DNA from: Catonia carolina
Taxonomy: Eukaryota; Arthropoda; Insecta; Hemiptera; Achilidae
Assembly (NCBI GenBank): GCA_035578175.1
Contig: JAQMRL010000006.1
Location: 52,614,001 to 52,678,000 of the forward strand
Direction of reading: 5' to 3'
Length of the DNA: 64,000 bases
The first letter of the stretch is position 1; each line of letters opens with the position of its first letter. The notes below the pieces were generated by a model. It was not told where the DNA came from. It saw only the letters and a list, made by a program, of their open reading frames with translations, and did no database searches. Shown in pieces: positions 1 to 10,021 of the stretch. Made by a program: the position numbers and the translations under genes.

Positions 1-329
1 ATGAAAACCAACCTTAGTTTGGCTTACCTAACTAACAAACTGGTATTAAACAAACTGGTGTGGCAAACCAACTTAGTTTGGCACCAAAAATACGAAAAAT
101 CACTCTTCCACGCTAAACAAGGCTCTGCAGGGAAAAATGCTTGAAATTAAAGTTGTAGATCTTTTAATTTTCTATAAATTTAAGTATACACAAACTTTTG
201 TCGTAAAATTCATACTTAGTCGAAATCTTAAAAAATTCATTTTTACAGATTTTCATGAAAAAAAAAACAGAAAATCACTAATACGGCTAAAGTAAGCGTT
301 ATACAAAAAAATGTTTTTAACAAAAGTTG
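1..329 (-). mobile_element. HINE-like (Helentron-associated) repeat, 3' half, interrupted
   Basis: This is the 3' half of the family's minus-strand copy 1. It matches the better copies at 39665-40616 and 56306-57280 block by block, and its extreme 3' end lies before the window start. The Jockey element at 330-5009 interrupts it and the other half resumes at 5021. It has no coding capacity. The family assignment rests on structure seen elsewhere: sub-terminal inverted repeats, an internal (GT)n block and a 3' hairpin. Confidence 0.7.
319..329. repeat. Target site duplication, left, of the Jockey element
   Basis: The 11-bp sequence AACAAAAGTTG is repeated exactly at 5010-5020. Removing everything between the two copies restores the HINE consensus, so this is the insertion footprint of the LINE. 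Confidence 0.85.
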
Positions 330-581
330 AATATTAGGTTATCAGCTGGTTGTATGTTAAGTTAATGAGTGACTCCTGTTATTTAACTTTTTTTTGTGAG
401 AAATAGTGAGTTTTTTGAGTTAAAAAGTGTATTAATTATTGGAGTTTTTTTTTTTTAACAAATAGGCTACAAAGGAAATACGTAAGTTTTGGTTTTTTAC
501 AAGATAACTCAGAAAATAGTTTTATTTCTTTTGGATGCCTAACCTATACGTAACCTATACGAGGTTTGGAGTTTAGTTGCC

Positions 582-2118
582 ATGGCTACCAATTTCAGTA
601 GTCAGTGTAATGGAAACGGTAACGCAACTACGCCTCGTTCTAGCGATCTAGCAGGCTCTGGCAGTACAGATGTCGGAACAACAGCTGTTTTAGAATATTT
701 AAAGGTATTAGACGACTTGGAGCATAGACAGTCAACTAATGGAATTACTTCTTCTTCTTTGACGAAGAAGAAACGTATCAAAGAATCTAAACGTGCTTAT
801 AATCATGTCGATACCAACGATGTGGATAAAAATGTTCTTCCTGATAATTCAAAAAAAATTTAAAAGAACTTTAAAACCTAACTTCAATAAAAACCAGACT
901 AAGATAAACTCTAAACAATTTGTAACGATTACAAATATGTTTGACTGCTTATCTTCTAGTGACGAAGAAGTCATGGAAGATAAAGATATAGAAGATACCG
1001 AAGAAACCCAAATAGAAAACGTTTTAGAAAAACCGAAACCTCTTTTTATAAATTTTGTGAACATAAATGATATTTTAGGAATTGTAGACAAGGTTGCTAA
1101 AGGACAATATTATTACAAATTAGAAAATACAAATCAAATTAAATTAACTCCTAAAACTACTAAATTATATTCAGTTATAGCTAAACTATTGGAATCCCGT
1201 AATATAAGCTTTCACACGTACCAATTGACACAAAACAGGTGTTTCCGAGTTGTACTCAAAGGGATGCACCACACAGCATGTCTTGATGACGTGAAAACCG
1301 AATTAGAAGAAAAGGACCATGTAGTTTTACGAATTCATAACATAAAACACAGGATCTCAAAAGAGCCACTAAATATGTTTTTTGTTTATATACAGCGAAA
1401 AGATAATAACAAAGATATATATCACATTCAATATTTGCTAAATGCCAAAATTTCTTTTGAAGTCCCCCACACTAAGAAAGATGTGGTACAATGCCTAAGA
1501 TGCCAGCGGTATGGTCACTCTCAGGCGTATTGCAGACACCCCTTCCGTTGTGTTAAGTGTACTGAAGAACATCCAACGATTGAATGTAAAAAAACAGATC
1601 GCAAAACACCAGCAAAATGTGTTTTGTGCGGAGGATCCCATCCAGCAAACTATAAAGGGTGCTCTGTATATAAGGATATACAGAAAAGAAAATATCCTCA
1701 GGTTCGGCCAAAAATAAATCCTTCTCAACAGCAAATTAATCAACCTCATCTTAAAACTCCTACGGCAATACCGACTGCTTCACCGCGTGATCCGCGCATT
1801 ATAAACGGCTCACTACAAACGTACGCACAGGTGGCTTCTAAAGTGCATACAACTCAGCACTATGTAGATAATAGCGTCACTAATAATCGTGTACTGAATC
1901 CTCATCCGTACTCAGAAGGAAATCGTATAACATATTCAACACAGTCACCTCCAGTACTAATGCATACAATTCCTGGAAATGAAACAAGCGTAGGCAGTCA
2001 AACCCTCAGCAGATTGGAACAGCTGATCTCGAGGCAGCTAGAATGTCAGGCTAAATTATATGACGACATTAAGATCATACTAAATATGATGTCTACCCTT
2101 ATAGCAAAATTGTCATAA
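582..2118 (+). pseudogene. Jockey ORF1, gag-like nucleic-acid binding protein, one frameshift
   Basis: ORF1 proteins of this class coat the LINE RNA in the ribonucleoprotein particle. The likely start is the ATG at 582, in a good context (GCCATGG). That frame stops at 861-863, just after an A8 run at 851-858, while the +1 frame is open across it and continues to the stop at 2116-2118. A single extra A in the run is the simplest explanation. In the second frame, numbered from the ATG at 793, residues about 150-225 resemble the zinc-finger-associated domain of Jockey gag proteins. Three cysteine-rich knuckles follow: C234-C247 (CLRCQRYGHSQAYC), C253-C265 and C276-C290. The N-terminal part is Ser/Thr/Asn-rich and acidic and the C-terminus is Gln/Thr-rich. 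A programmed +1 shift is possible but unproven. Confidence 0.8.
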
Positions 2119-4799
2119 TGGTAAGACTTCTTAGAATAGCTCTATGGAATGCTAACGGCTTGGCCCAACATAGCCAAGAAATCAAGTCTTTTATCATTTT
2201 TCAGAAACTGGACATTTTACTTATATCAGAAACTCACTTCAAAGATACAAATACGTTCAGAATGACAGGATACACGACATACCAAACAAACAGCCCTGAT
2301 GGTAGAGCTCATGGGGGCTCCGGATTAATAATAAAAAATACCATCGCCCATTATCAATTACCAGCGTACCAAACTGAAAGCATTCAAGCCACAAGTGTGT
2401 CAATAACAGATAATTTTGGACCATTAAACGTATCAGCAGCATACTTTCCTCCAAGGTACACGCTAAGGAAAGAGGACTTCACACAATTTTTCAAATCACT
2501 GGGAAGGCGTTTTATAATAGGTGCCGATTTTAACGCAAAACATCAGCGTTGGGGGTCTCGAATAACTTCCCCGAGAGGTCGTCTGTTAATGCAAGTCATC
2601 GATCAAACACAATTATCTTATATTTCTTCAAATGAACCTACATATTGGCCTACGGATACTAGACGACTTCCAGACGTCATAGATTTCTTTATTAAAAAGG
2701 GAGTTCCTGACGCGCACGTAAAAATAGAGTCTTGCTTTGACTTGTCGTCAGACCACTCACCTGTAATATTATCAATTGCATCCATTTTTAATAAATCACA
2801 GTTGCCTAAACATTTGACAAATTCATATACAAACTGGGACTATTTTAGGCAAAGATTAGACTACAAAATTACCTGTGATATTCCTTTAAAAAATGAAAAT
2901 GATATAGACAAGGCTGTTCATTACCTAACCGAAACAATCCAGGAAGCAGCCAAATTGTCAACTCCGGACAAGACAACTAATTACGACAATACGGACGTCT
3001 ATCAACCTTTGAACATTAAAATTTCTATTAACGAAAAAAGGAGACTAAGGCGAGTATGGCAAACTACAAGAAACCCAGTAGATAAAAGGAATTACAATAA
3101 TGCAGCCAGGAATCTGAAGCGTTTGTTGCAGGAATATAGTAATGAATCATTACAAGATTATTTAAAGCAATTAGGTCCTAATTATAATACAAATTTTTCC
3201 CTTTGGAAACCTTTGCGACGGATTAAAAGACCCAATCACACCATTCCACCGTTTCGACTACCGAACGGCAACTGGGTAAAGAGCAACAAAGAAAAAGCAG
3301 AAGCTTTTGCTAGTCATCTTGAAAGTGTTTTCACTCCTTTTCCCTCAGATTCAATTGATGAAGAGGAAATTAACGAATTTTTAGAATCTCCATTTCAAAT
3401 GGCAATGCCTCTTAAATTATTCTCCATAAATGAAGTCAAGGAAATTATACAAAAAAATATTTGTTCAAGAAAGTCGCCGGGGCACGACTCAATCACAGGA
3501 GAAATTCTGAAAGAATTGCCACAAAAAACTCTGAGACTAATAACAATCATTTTTAATGCTATGCTTCGTATTGAATACTATCCTAAACAGTGGAAAATAG
3601 CAGAAATTGTGCTCATCCCTAAACCAGGTAAACCACCTAACGAAATAAAGTCATACAGGCCAATAAGTTTGTTGCCAGTGTTGTCTAAAGTGTTTGAAAA
3701 ACTTATTTTAAAAAGATTGATACCTGTACTCGAACAAAGTGTTGTAATACCAGATTACCAGTTCGGTTTTCGAGCGGGGCATAGTACGATCGAGCAAATC
3801 CACAGAGTAGCTGCTAAAATTCAAAAGGCTTTCGAAGAAAAAGAATTTTGCTCCGTAGTCTTTATTGATGTCTGTCAAGCTTATGACAAGGTTTGGCACC
3901 TTGGTCTGCTTTTCAAGCTCAAAAAGCACCTACCTCATCAAATTTTCAATTTATTTAAATCCTTTTTAGAAGACAGGTATTTCAAGGTTAAATTACAAGC
4001 AGACTCATCACAATTATTTCCAATCCATGCGGGAGTTCCTCAAGGTAGTGTGTTGTCACCTTTCCTGTATTGTATATATACTTCTGACATGCCTGTTTCG
4101 GAAAACACCACATTAGCAGCTTTTGCTGACGATGTTGCAATCCAAGCTGTACATAGCAAACCACATACTACTTCAAAATATCTGCAAGAACATCTACACA
4201 ACATAGAGAGCTGGCAAAAAAAGTGGCGGATAAAGTCTAACGAAGAGAAAAGTGTTCAAGTGACATTCACACTAAAAAAAGACACGTGTCCACCTGTTAA
4301 ACTAAACAATAAAACACTACCACAATCAGATACAGCAAGATACCTTGGAATGCATCTAGATCGTCGACTAACTTGGAAAACACACATCTGGAATAAGAGG
4401 AAACAACTAAATTACAAATTTTATAAACTTTATTGGATGTTACACAAAAATTCTAAATTATCGTTAACGAACAAACTAACAATTTACAAGACTATTCTGA
4501 AACCAATTTGGACTTACGGGATACAACTTTGGGGAACGGCGACAAAGTCAAGCGTTGCCATAATTCAACGTTTTCAAACGAAATTTCTCCGGACTATCAC
4601 AGACTCTCCGTGGTATGTCACCAACAGGATCATTCAACGAGACTTGAACATACCAACCATCACGGATGAAATCTCAAGATTTTCTTCGAGGTATCATACA
4701 AGACTTAATAGCCACTCAAATTATTTAGCGGTGAACCTCCTCGACAACAGTGAAGAAATTCGACGTTTACAAAGACTACACACGACAGACTTGTTTTAA
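2118..4799 (+). CDS. Jockey ORF2: AP-like endonuclease and reverse transcriptase
   Basis: This 893-residue protein nicks target DNA and reverse-transcribes the LINE RNA at the nick. Residues 1-220 form the exonuclease-endonuclease-phosphatase fold: N11 (WNANG), E38 (ISETHF), GADFNA at 135-140 and the terminal SDH at 211-213. The RT domain spans about 440-720: SPGHDSITGE at 453-462, YRPISLLP at 513-520, FIDVCQAYD at 582-590 (catalytic D584), GVPQGSVLSP at 639-648 and FADD at 669-672 (catalytic pair). The C-terminal tail (YGIQLWGTA, then a WYVTN motif) is typical of Jockey. Its ATG overlaps the ORF1 stop in TAATG, which suggests termination-reinitiation, as described for the SART1 LINE. All catalytic motifs are present and the frame is uninterrupted. 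Whether it is active cannot be told from sequence. Confidence 0.92.
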   Translation: MVRLLRIALWNANGLAQHSQEIKSFIIFQKLDILLISETHFKDTNTFRMTGYTTYQTNSPDGRAHGGSGLIIKNTIAHYQLPAYQTESIQATSVSITDNFGPLNVSAAYFPPRYTLRKEDFTQFFKSLGRRFIIGADFNAKHQRWGSRITSPRGRLLMQVIDQTQLSYISSNEPTYWPTDTRRLPDVIDFFIKKGVPDAHVKIESCFDLSSDHSPVILSIASIFNKSQLPKHLTNSYTNWDYFRQRLDYKITCDIPLKNENDIDKAVHYLTETIQEAAKLSTPDKTTNYDNTDVYQPLNIKISINEKRRLRRVWQTTRNPVDKRNYNNAARNLKRLLQEYSNESLQDYLKQLGPNYNTNFSLWKPLRRIKRPNHTIPPFRLPNGNWVKSNKEKAEAFASHLESVFTPFPSDSIDEEEINEFLESPFQMAMPLKLFSINEVKEIIQKNICSRKSPGHDSITGEILKELPQKTLRLITIIFNAMLRIEYYPKQWKIAEIVLIPKPGKPPNEIKSYRPISLLPVLSKVFEKLILKRLIPVLEQSVVIPDYQFGFRAGHSTIEQIHRVAAKIQKAFEEKEFCSVVFIDVCQAYDKVWHLGLLFKLKKHLPHQIFNLFKSFLEDRYFKVKLQADSSQLFPIHAGVPQGSVLSPFLYCIYTSDMPVSENTTLAAFADDVAIQAVHSKPHTTSKYLQEHLHNIESWQKKWRIKSNEEKSVQVTFTLKKDTCPPVKLNNKTLPQSDTARYLGMHLDRRLTWKTHIWNKRKQLNYKFYKLYWMLHKNSKLSLTNKLTIYKTILKPIWTYGIQLWGTATKSSVAIIQRFQTKFLRTITDSPWYVTNRIIQRDLNIPTITDEISRFSSRYHTRLNSHSNYLAVNLLDNSEEIRRLQRLHTTDLF

Positions 4800-4828
4800 A
4801 ACACAACCAACGTAACTATATTCAGTGT

Positions 4829-4915
4829 AAAAAAAAAAAAAAAAAAAACTTTTTTTTTTTTAAAGTGATTATATATTTTATTTTGTAAAATGGAGAAGAA
4901 CTAATGAGTTCTTCT
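4829..4915 (+). promoter_or_regulatory. Jockey 3' UTR structured region
   Basis: An A20 run, one C and a T12 run (4829-4861) could pair. They are followed by AGAAGAACT-aatg-AGTTCTTCT (4894-4915), a perfect 9-bp stem with a 4-nt loop about 80-100 nt before the poly(A) tail. Several LINE RTs recognise structured 3' UTRs, but a role here is inferred. Confidence 0.5.
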
Positions 4916-5009
4916 TCAACAAGCCAGTTAATAGACTCTACCACTCATCTATTCATTGTTCCTTGCGAACAGATTGTAGATTAAGCAGTGTTTGAAAAAA
5001 AAAAAAAAA

Positions 5010-5020
5010 AACAAAAGTTG
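5010..5020. repeat. Target site duplication, right, of the Jockey element
   Basis: AACAAAAGTTG directly follows the poly(A) tail and is identical to 319-329. Confidence 0.85.
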
Positions 5021-5471
5021 TAGGTTTTAAAATTTTCTACAACTTTGATTATATACTTTTATCTTAAAATCCATATTAAGAACGCAAACTTAAATTTTAT
5101 CATTTTTTCTACCAGAGCACAGCCTCCCCAAGAATTTCAGCAGACATGGCTCCTACTCTATTATGTAGAGCATAAAAAATGTAGTAAATGAGGCGATTTT
5201 TGAGAATGCAAAAAGTTAAAAATGAGACGAATAAGCTACTACTACTTTGTTGACAGATTTTGATGAAAATTTTCGTGTCGGGTCCTCTAGTGGTGCCTAA
5301 CTTAAGTTTCAAGTTTCAACTTCGTACGAGTTACGTCTTGAGATATTTTGTTCACAAATATACACAGACCAATCGCTAAAAACATGTTTTTTGAGTTCAG
5401 GGGGCTGAAAACGTGTATATTCGGTGAAAACTCGATATCTAAAAATCGACAAGAAAACAATACTTTCTTTT
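5021..5471 (-). mobile_element. HINE-like repeat copy 1, 5' half
   Basis: This continues the repeat at 1-329 after the Jockey insertion. It contains the family's diagnostic blocks: the 'catggc...ctatcttgtag' block, the 'gaccaatcgctaaaaacatg' block and the start of the ACTTTC end. It breaks off at about 5471, where an RTE-type LINE tail begins. Its (GT)n block is almost gone. Confidence 0.7.
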
Positions 5472-5860
5472 CTAAATTCAATGAGAAAAAAGAAAATTTT
5501 CTTCCTGGGACGCATACTGACAACTCCAGCAACACGCTCTTTAAGAAGAATCACTAAAAAACTGCTTATCGCTAAATCTGAAAAAGCTATAGTAACCTGG
5601 CTCAGAGAAATTCAAAACGACATGAACGAACTCGACCTAACCATGGAGGACCTAACGCAACGTACACCTTGGTATAAACACCAAATGGGGAATCACAAAG
5701 TTTGATTAACCACCAAAACAGTCAAACGCACAATTGGGGGTTGTTCAGATGAACTAAAGAAAATAAGATCTGAAAATATGAAAAAGTTTTGGAACAGCAA
5801 GAAGAAAAAATTGAAGAAGAGCCATCCAAAATGACTAAAATGATCCTATATGGTCATAAA
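5472..5860 (+). pseudogene. RTE-type LINE ORF2, C-terminal fragment
   Basis: The frame from about 5430 to 5703 ends in a WLREIQNDMNELDLTMEDL-like segment. After one stop the same frame carries on as DELKKIRSENMKKFW. This matches, in order, the end of the larger RTE reading frame at 14791-17244 (FFGHIARMHDSRL, then WHKEIHETM, then EERKRSHAEKMKAAW). It is therefore the last 120 or so residues of an RTE-like ORF, 5'-truncated against the HINE repeat. It has stops and is not functional. The family differs from the 14.8-kb copy. Confidence 0.6.
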
Positions 5861-6330
5861 AGAAAAAAATTGTACGTTTTTTAATTTACTAGAACTGTAT
5901 TAACTTTTTGTTTTACGTTTTTGAATGTTAGATCAGATTGTAATTTTGGTGACTACATAATAACAGTAATTATCCACTAATATTCTCTACTAAACTATAA
6001 AATATAAACAATAAAAAAAAATTCACTATATTATTTTTCTTTAATTGGAAGTAAGCTTAAATTATTTCGATTAGCTTACCTTTTGTGGTTAAGTGAAAGC
6101 TATTTTTTTAGTATAATATACGGAAAAATAACAATTTTGTGGTCAGTAGTACGTATGTATACATCGAAACAATTAGAGCATCAGATTTGTACAATGATTT
6201 GATTAAATTTATTGGTTTTCAATTACATAAAGTAATTTTGGTTGCTCATTTTAGAGAAATGCCTCATGCCACAAATCAAACACTTTGCAAAAGTTAAAAA
6301 AAAATAGTTTCGGTTGCAAAATCAAAGGTT
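5861..6330. other. AT-rich DNA, nothing recognised
   Basis: I see no coding frame, repeat-family match, terminal repeat or RNA gene here. Confidence 0.5.
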
Positions 6331-6983
6331 ATGGCATTCAGAAGGAAGTATCCCACTCGTTCGAAGATTGTTTTAGACAATGTAGTATTAGATCAAGTGT
6401 CTCACTATAACTATCTGGGCTGCGATGTGAGCTTTGATAGGGACTTGGATGTCGAAAATAAAATAAAAAAATGTCAAGCTATTTGTGGTACCATTAACAG
6501 GACACTGGGTAAAAGAGCTGGAACAGAGACACTAGTGAAGTTCTACAAGGTAATAAGAGCCCTAGTCCTTCTTTATGGAAGTAAATCATGGGTTACCACA
6601 AAACGCCAAGAAAGTAGGATCCAAGCAGCTGAAATGAGGTTTTTAAGAAGGGTGAAGAGCTGCTTGAGACTGGATCTAATACATAACGAAGAAATTAGAT
6701 CTTATTTGGGTGTATTTAGCTTGAATGAAAAAGTGGAGAGTACCGGAATCAATGGAGGCAACATTTGGAACGGATGCCAGAGGAAAGAATACCTTTAAAA
6801 GTGACGGAATATGTTCCAGTTGGAAGAAGGGAGGTGGGAAGACCTCGAAGAAGATGGGAGTAGTCGAGATTTGCGGGCTGGAGTGTCTCATGTTTGTGTA
6901 GACGTACACGATGGTTTGTGAGTTCGGAACAGGCTTATGCCTAATCCTTGATAGTAAGAAGAAGAAGAAAAAGAGGAAGACTT
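6331..6983 (+). pseudogene. L2-family LINE, 3' fragment with hairpin and AAG-rich tail
   Basis: The 155-residue frame covers the region C-terminal to the RT active site: HYNYLGCDVSFDRDLD, then KFYKVIRALVLLYGSK, ESRIQAAEMRFLRRVK and NEEIRSYLGVFSLNEK. After a frameshift near 6760 another frame gives RMPEERIPLKVTEYVPVGRR and GRPRRRW, the usual end of such LINE proteins. The non-coding end reads AACAGGCTTATGCCTAATCC, containing the stem AGGC/GCCT, and runs into an AAG-rich tail (6955-6983). The same 3' end occurs at 32540-32620 and, on the minus strand, at 29483-29520. 'L2' is my local label. The clade is probably CR1/L2- or RTE-like, judged only from the tandem-repeat tail. Confidence 0.75.
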
Positions 6984-7074
6984 AATAATATTCGGACGGA
7001 GTAAGATGCTCCAGATTTCCTTCAGGAAAGTAGGTTAGCCTATTGCATAATCCAAGAAGATGTGACAACTAAAA

Positions 7075-7135
7075 AGGTGTGTGTGAAACACTCACACGAC
7101 TTTCTCTTCCCAATGGAAATAATTAAAAATATAAT
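7075..7135 (-). mobile_element. HINE-like 3' end fragment
   Basis: Only the last ~55 bp of the family are present: the hairpin GTGTGA/TCACAC and the sub-terminal repeat (here with one change, CTCTTCCC). This is a solo 3' end. Confidence 0.6.
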
Positions 7136-7257
7136 GAAATCGTAATGTAATAATAATTTAATGTAAATAATGAACAAGTGGGGAACCCTTCCGGCAATTC
7201 GGATTTGATAGTGGCATACAGAAAACGGAAAAGACCCCAATATTTCCCTTATTTCAT

Positions 7258-7335
7258 AGGGACATGGGGTTTCTTATTGTTCGAAATTGAACAGATTGAA
7301 ACGTATACAAATTAGGGTTAAAAAAACAAATCAGT
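7258..7335 (+). mobile_element. tRNA-SINE S1, 3' fragment
   Basis: It matches the last 75 bp of the S1 SINE at 28499-28841 (gttgcttatt, gaacagattg, attaggg) and ends in an A-rich tail. Confidence 0.5.
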
Positions 7336-7683
7336 AACTGAACCCGAGGACCTTGTACTTTCCATTTCACAGTAATCTAATACTTAACTGCTTTACAGAA
7401 ACAGCAGCCTTAGACAATTTTTAGAAAATAAACAACTTAAGAAAACCACAGAACTTCATCAGTCTAGACAATTTTGAAAAATCTTTTAAATCGAATAAAT
7501 TAAAAACGCATTAGTAAACCACAAAAAGTAATATTTTTTTTTTACTTTTTTTGTTGATACCTTCTGATGAATCCGTGACACGTAGGTACATATTAAATAA
7601 ATTACTGAAATGCATTGTGGGTGGTAATATAAATTAGTATTGTACAATACAGTATTTCTTGTACTTAAATGAAGCTACTGTGA

Positions 7684-7719
<36 letters not shown>

Positions 7720-8100
7720 TAAGAAACGACCGGACATAACGACCGTGTCGTTTCCATTATGGAATAATAATTCAACATAGTTTTGTACACAAGCGAACTA
7801 ACTTTGTTGTGGTACACGGATGATGACAACGTTAGTTTTTCTTCAAGGTCATAATGCGTTCATGTACAAAATTACGATGTAATAGTATTGTAATAACTTT
7901 CATTTTTCTATTACGTGGCAGTATTACAGAATCCTTTCATGTTTTACTAAAGAATAATTGCTTTAAAAATTATATATACACAACATAAAATCTACAAAAA
8001 TTACAAGTATTCCTCATTGAGATTTTTCTCAGTAACAAAATTTACATACAATTATTTTGAATCCTAATCTTAAAAATTTTTATTTTAAATTGATCACTGA
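7336..8100. other. AT-rich DNA with a (TA)n microsatellite
   Basis: I recognise no gene or element here. A perfect (TA)n of about 32 bp lies at 7685-7716. Confidence 0.6.
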
Positions 8101-8520
8101 TTTTTACTTTCTCTTCCCTTATTTGAATATATAGGGAAGGAAAGTATTGTTTATGCATGTGCGTGCGTGAACAAAATACCTCAAGAACGAAATATTGTAT
8201 GAATCAGAAACTTAGAACTTAAGTTAGGTACCACTGAAAGACTGGACACGAACATTTTCATCAAAATCTGTTAACCAGAAGTATTATTACTCTATTCGTG
8301 CCATATTTCACTTTTTTGCGATTTTCTCAAAAATGGCTCCTACAATTTAAAAAAAAAAAAATCACCTCATTTACTACATTTTTATGCTCTAAAAGATAGG
8401 GTATGCCCCATGTCTGCTCAAATTCTTGGAGAAGCTGTACTCTTGGGGTAAACAATTGTTTTCTTAAGATTGTGGCTTTAATATGCATTTTAGAGGAATG
8501 CTATGTTTAATTTATTTTTG
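8101..8520 (+). mobile_element. HINE-like repeat, 5' half
   Basis: It begins with the family start TTTTTACTTTCTCTT and keeps the internal blocks up to about 8520. An RTE-type fragment then interrupts it. A later family block (GTTGTAGG...CCTACAAC) resumes at 9136-9180. The (GT)n block is reduced to a few GTGCGTGCG repeats. Confidence 0.75.
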
Positions 8521-8534
8521 TTTTTTATGACCAC

Positions 8535-9125
8535 AATGAATCACTTTAGTCAAATTGGGAAAGCGTCTTCCTTTTCATATTCTTTAGTTTGATGTTCTGC
8601 CAGTATGCCTTCATTCGGGCTGATCTTGCGTGCCGAACTTCCTCTGAAACGACCGGTTTCTTCCTGCTTGGGTTTGTTCTTCCATCTGATTCTGTTTCAA
8701 ATCTACTTTCCGTATTTTTTAAGATTTTTAATATTACTGTTTTGTTTTCTAAATCATCGAAAGTTAATCCGAGTTAGATCACGTCTTCTCTGACATTTAG
8801 GATCCATGCTCCTGATGTTATCATTGAAAAGAGTTTTCTAATCATCGTGTTTAAAATTCTTTCTTGAGGTGTTCTAATAAGATGTCCAAGAAAAGAAATC
8901 CTTTTCTTCCTTATTGCATCTGCTGTAGGTTCGTTTTCTTCATAGACTTGATCGTTTGTTAGAATTCTCCATTGCCCATTACACTGTTTTTCTTTCCTAT
9001 GCAGGTTCTTAGGATTCGTCTTCCCAGTTTTAGGAGATTTTCTATTTCTTATGTCTTGGTCACTTTTGCTAATATTTCGCTGCCATATGTAACTTGTGGT
9101 TGTATGACTGTTTTGTAGTGTTTAT
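8535..9125 (-). pseudogene. RTE-type LINE ORF2, 3' fragment
   Basis: Read on the minus strand from 9125 it gives HYKTVIQPQVTYGSEIL, then RRILRTCIGKK, then with frameshifts ISFLGHLIRTPQERILN, and finally SEEVRHARSARMKAYWQN. This is the fingers-to-C-terminus order of RTE-like LINE proteins, and the last motif parallels EERKRSHAEKMKAAW of the 14.8-kb element. There are several stops and shifts. It splits a HINE copy, so it probably inserted after it. Confidence 0.65.
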
Positions 9126-9135
9126 TTTTATTTAT

Positions 9136-9180
9136 ATGTAATTATAGTTGTAGGAAATTTAAAAATCCTACAACTTTTAT
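9136..9180 (+). mobile_element. HINE-like repeat, small internal remnant
   Basis: It carries the family's inverted block TTGTAGG...CCTACAA and resumes the copy that began at 8101. It joins directly to a 3'-truncated SINE-B. Confidence 0.55.
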
Positions 9181-9475
9181 TCCTCACTGAGTGGAAAAGT
9201 ATGCTTATCAGCACGCCAGGCCCTCTGAAATCTACTTTCCACTCTGTACTTGACACCTTCACTGTATTCACCACAGGGTCTGGCTGTATAATGAAATTCA
9301 TTACTCTCAGAGGAAATAACTCTAGTGACTTTTACACCTGTACCTCTTCTGTTCTTAAATACTTCAGTCATACAATTGGCTGACCATGTGATAAGAAACA
9401 GAACTATTTTTTTTAGGCCTGGAACTAACAGATTGAGTGCAAATAATTTAACACTTCATCTACCTGTTATGGGCA
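9181..9475 (-). mobile_element. SINE-B copy, lacking the tail end
   Basis: It matches the SINE-B body from the 'cactgagtgg' block to the 5' end (CTGCCCATAACAGG on the minus strand). The final hairpin and (AAC)n tail are missing. Confidence 0.75.
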
Positions 9476-10021
9476 TAAATAAATGTAATCAGCAATTTAG
9501 TAATTTTATTTTCAAGTTTATATACGATATCATGAATAAGTGTTTTAAAATATCCAGTTAAATAATAATATAGTTTTATACAGAAGGATTGATTTAAATT
9601 ACCCGCTATAATTTTGGCTACATAAAACCAATAATTGTAGCGTTTAGACATGCAGGAAGTCAGCCAGTTGTCTTATATCTGTCTAGTAGTAGGCTAAATT
9701 ACATCCTTTCAAAGAATATAAACTTTTCTAAAGAACCAAAGGAAACGAAGCAGATGTTTAAAGAAGATGGTAAAATAAGAAGGGGTACAAGCACACACAC
9801 ACATAGAAATGTACCAACTGACGCACATGATTGTGTGTGTCTGTGTGGTGTACGCTGACCAAATGGTGATCAAGAAGCGTGATTCCTTTTTTGTAGACGT
9901 CCATCAGTTACGTACCTACTTCAGCAGTTACCTACTTTTTGTAATTTTTATTTAACTACCTTATAAAAAGTGACTTACAGAAGTTTACTATTTTAATTTC
10001 AAATTAAGTCTGTTGGACTTC

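Larger units (their letters stand above)
330..5009 (+). mobile_element. Full-length Jockey-type non-LTR retrotransposon
   Basis: The element has a 5' leader of about 250 bp, a gag-like ORF1, an endonuclease/reverse transcriptase ORF2, a 3' UTR of about 195 bp and a poly(A) tail at about 4995-5010. An 11-bp target duplication flanks it. The HINE repeat it entered is otherwise continuous across the site. ORF1 carries one frameshift and ORF2 is open, so this is a fairly young copy. The 3' UTR holds an A20-C-T12 run (4829-4861) and an 8-9 bp hairpin at 4894-4915. The Jockey-clade call comes from the CCHC-bearing ORF1 with a zinc-finger-associated domain, an ORF2 of about 890 residues without RNase H, and the poly(A) tail. 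Confidence 0.85.

Noticed and set aside
849..1749. Minus-strand open frames opposite Jockey ORF1
   Set aside because: They are antisense shadows of ORF1 without recognisable domains, while the plus strand carries the zinc knuckles.
7685..7716. (TA)n run as a functional element
   Set aside because: It is an ordinary dinucleotide microsatellite with no flanking structure.
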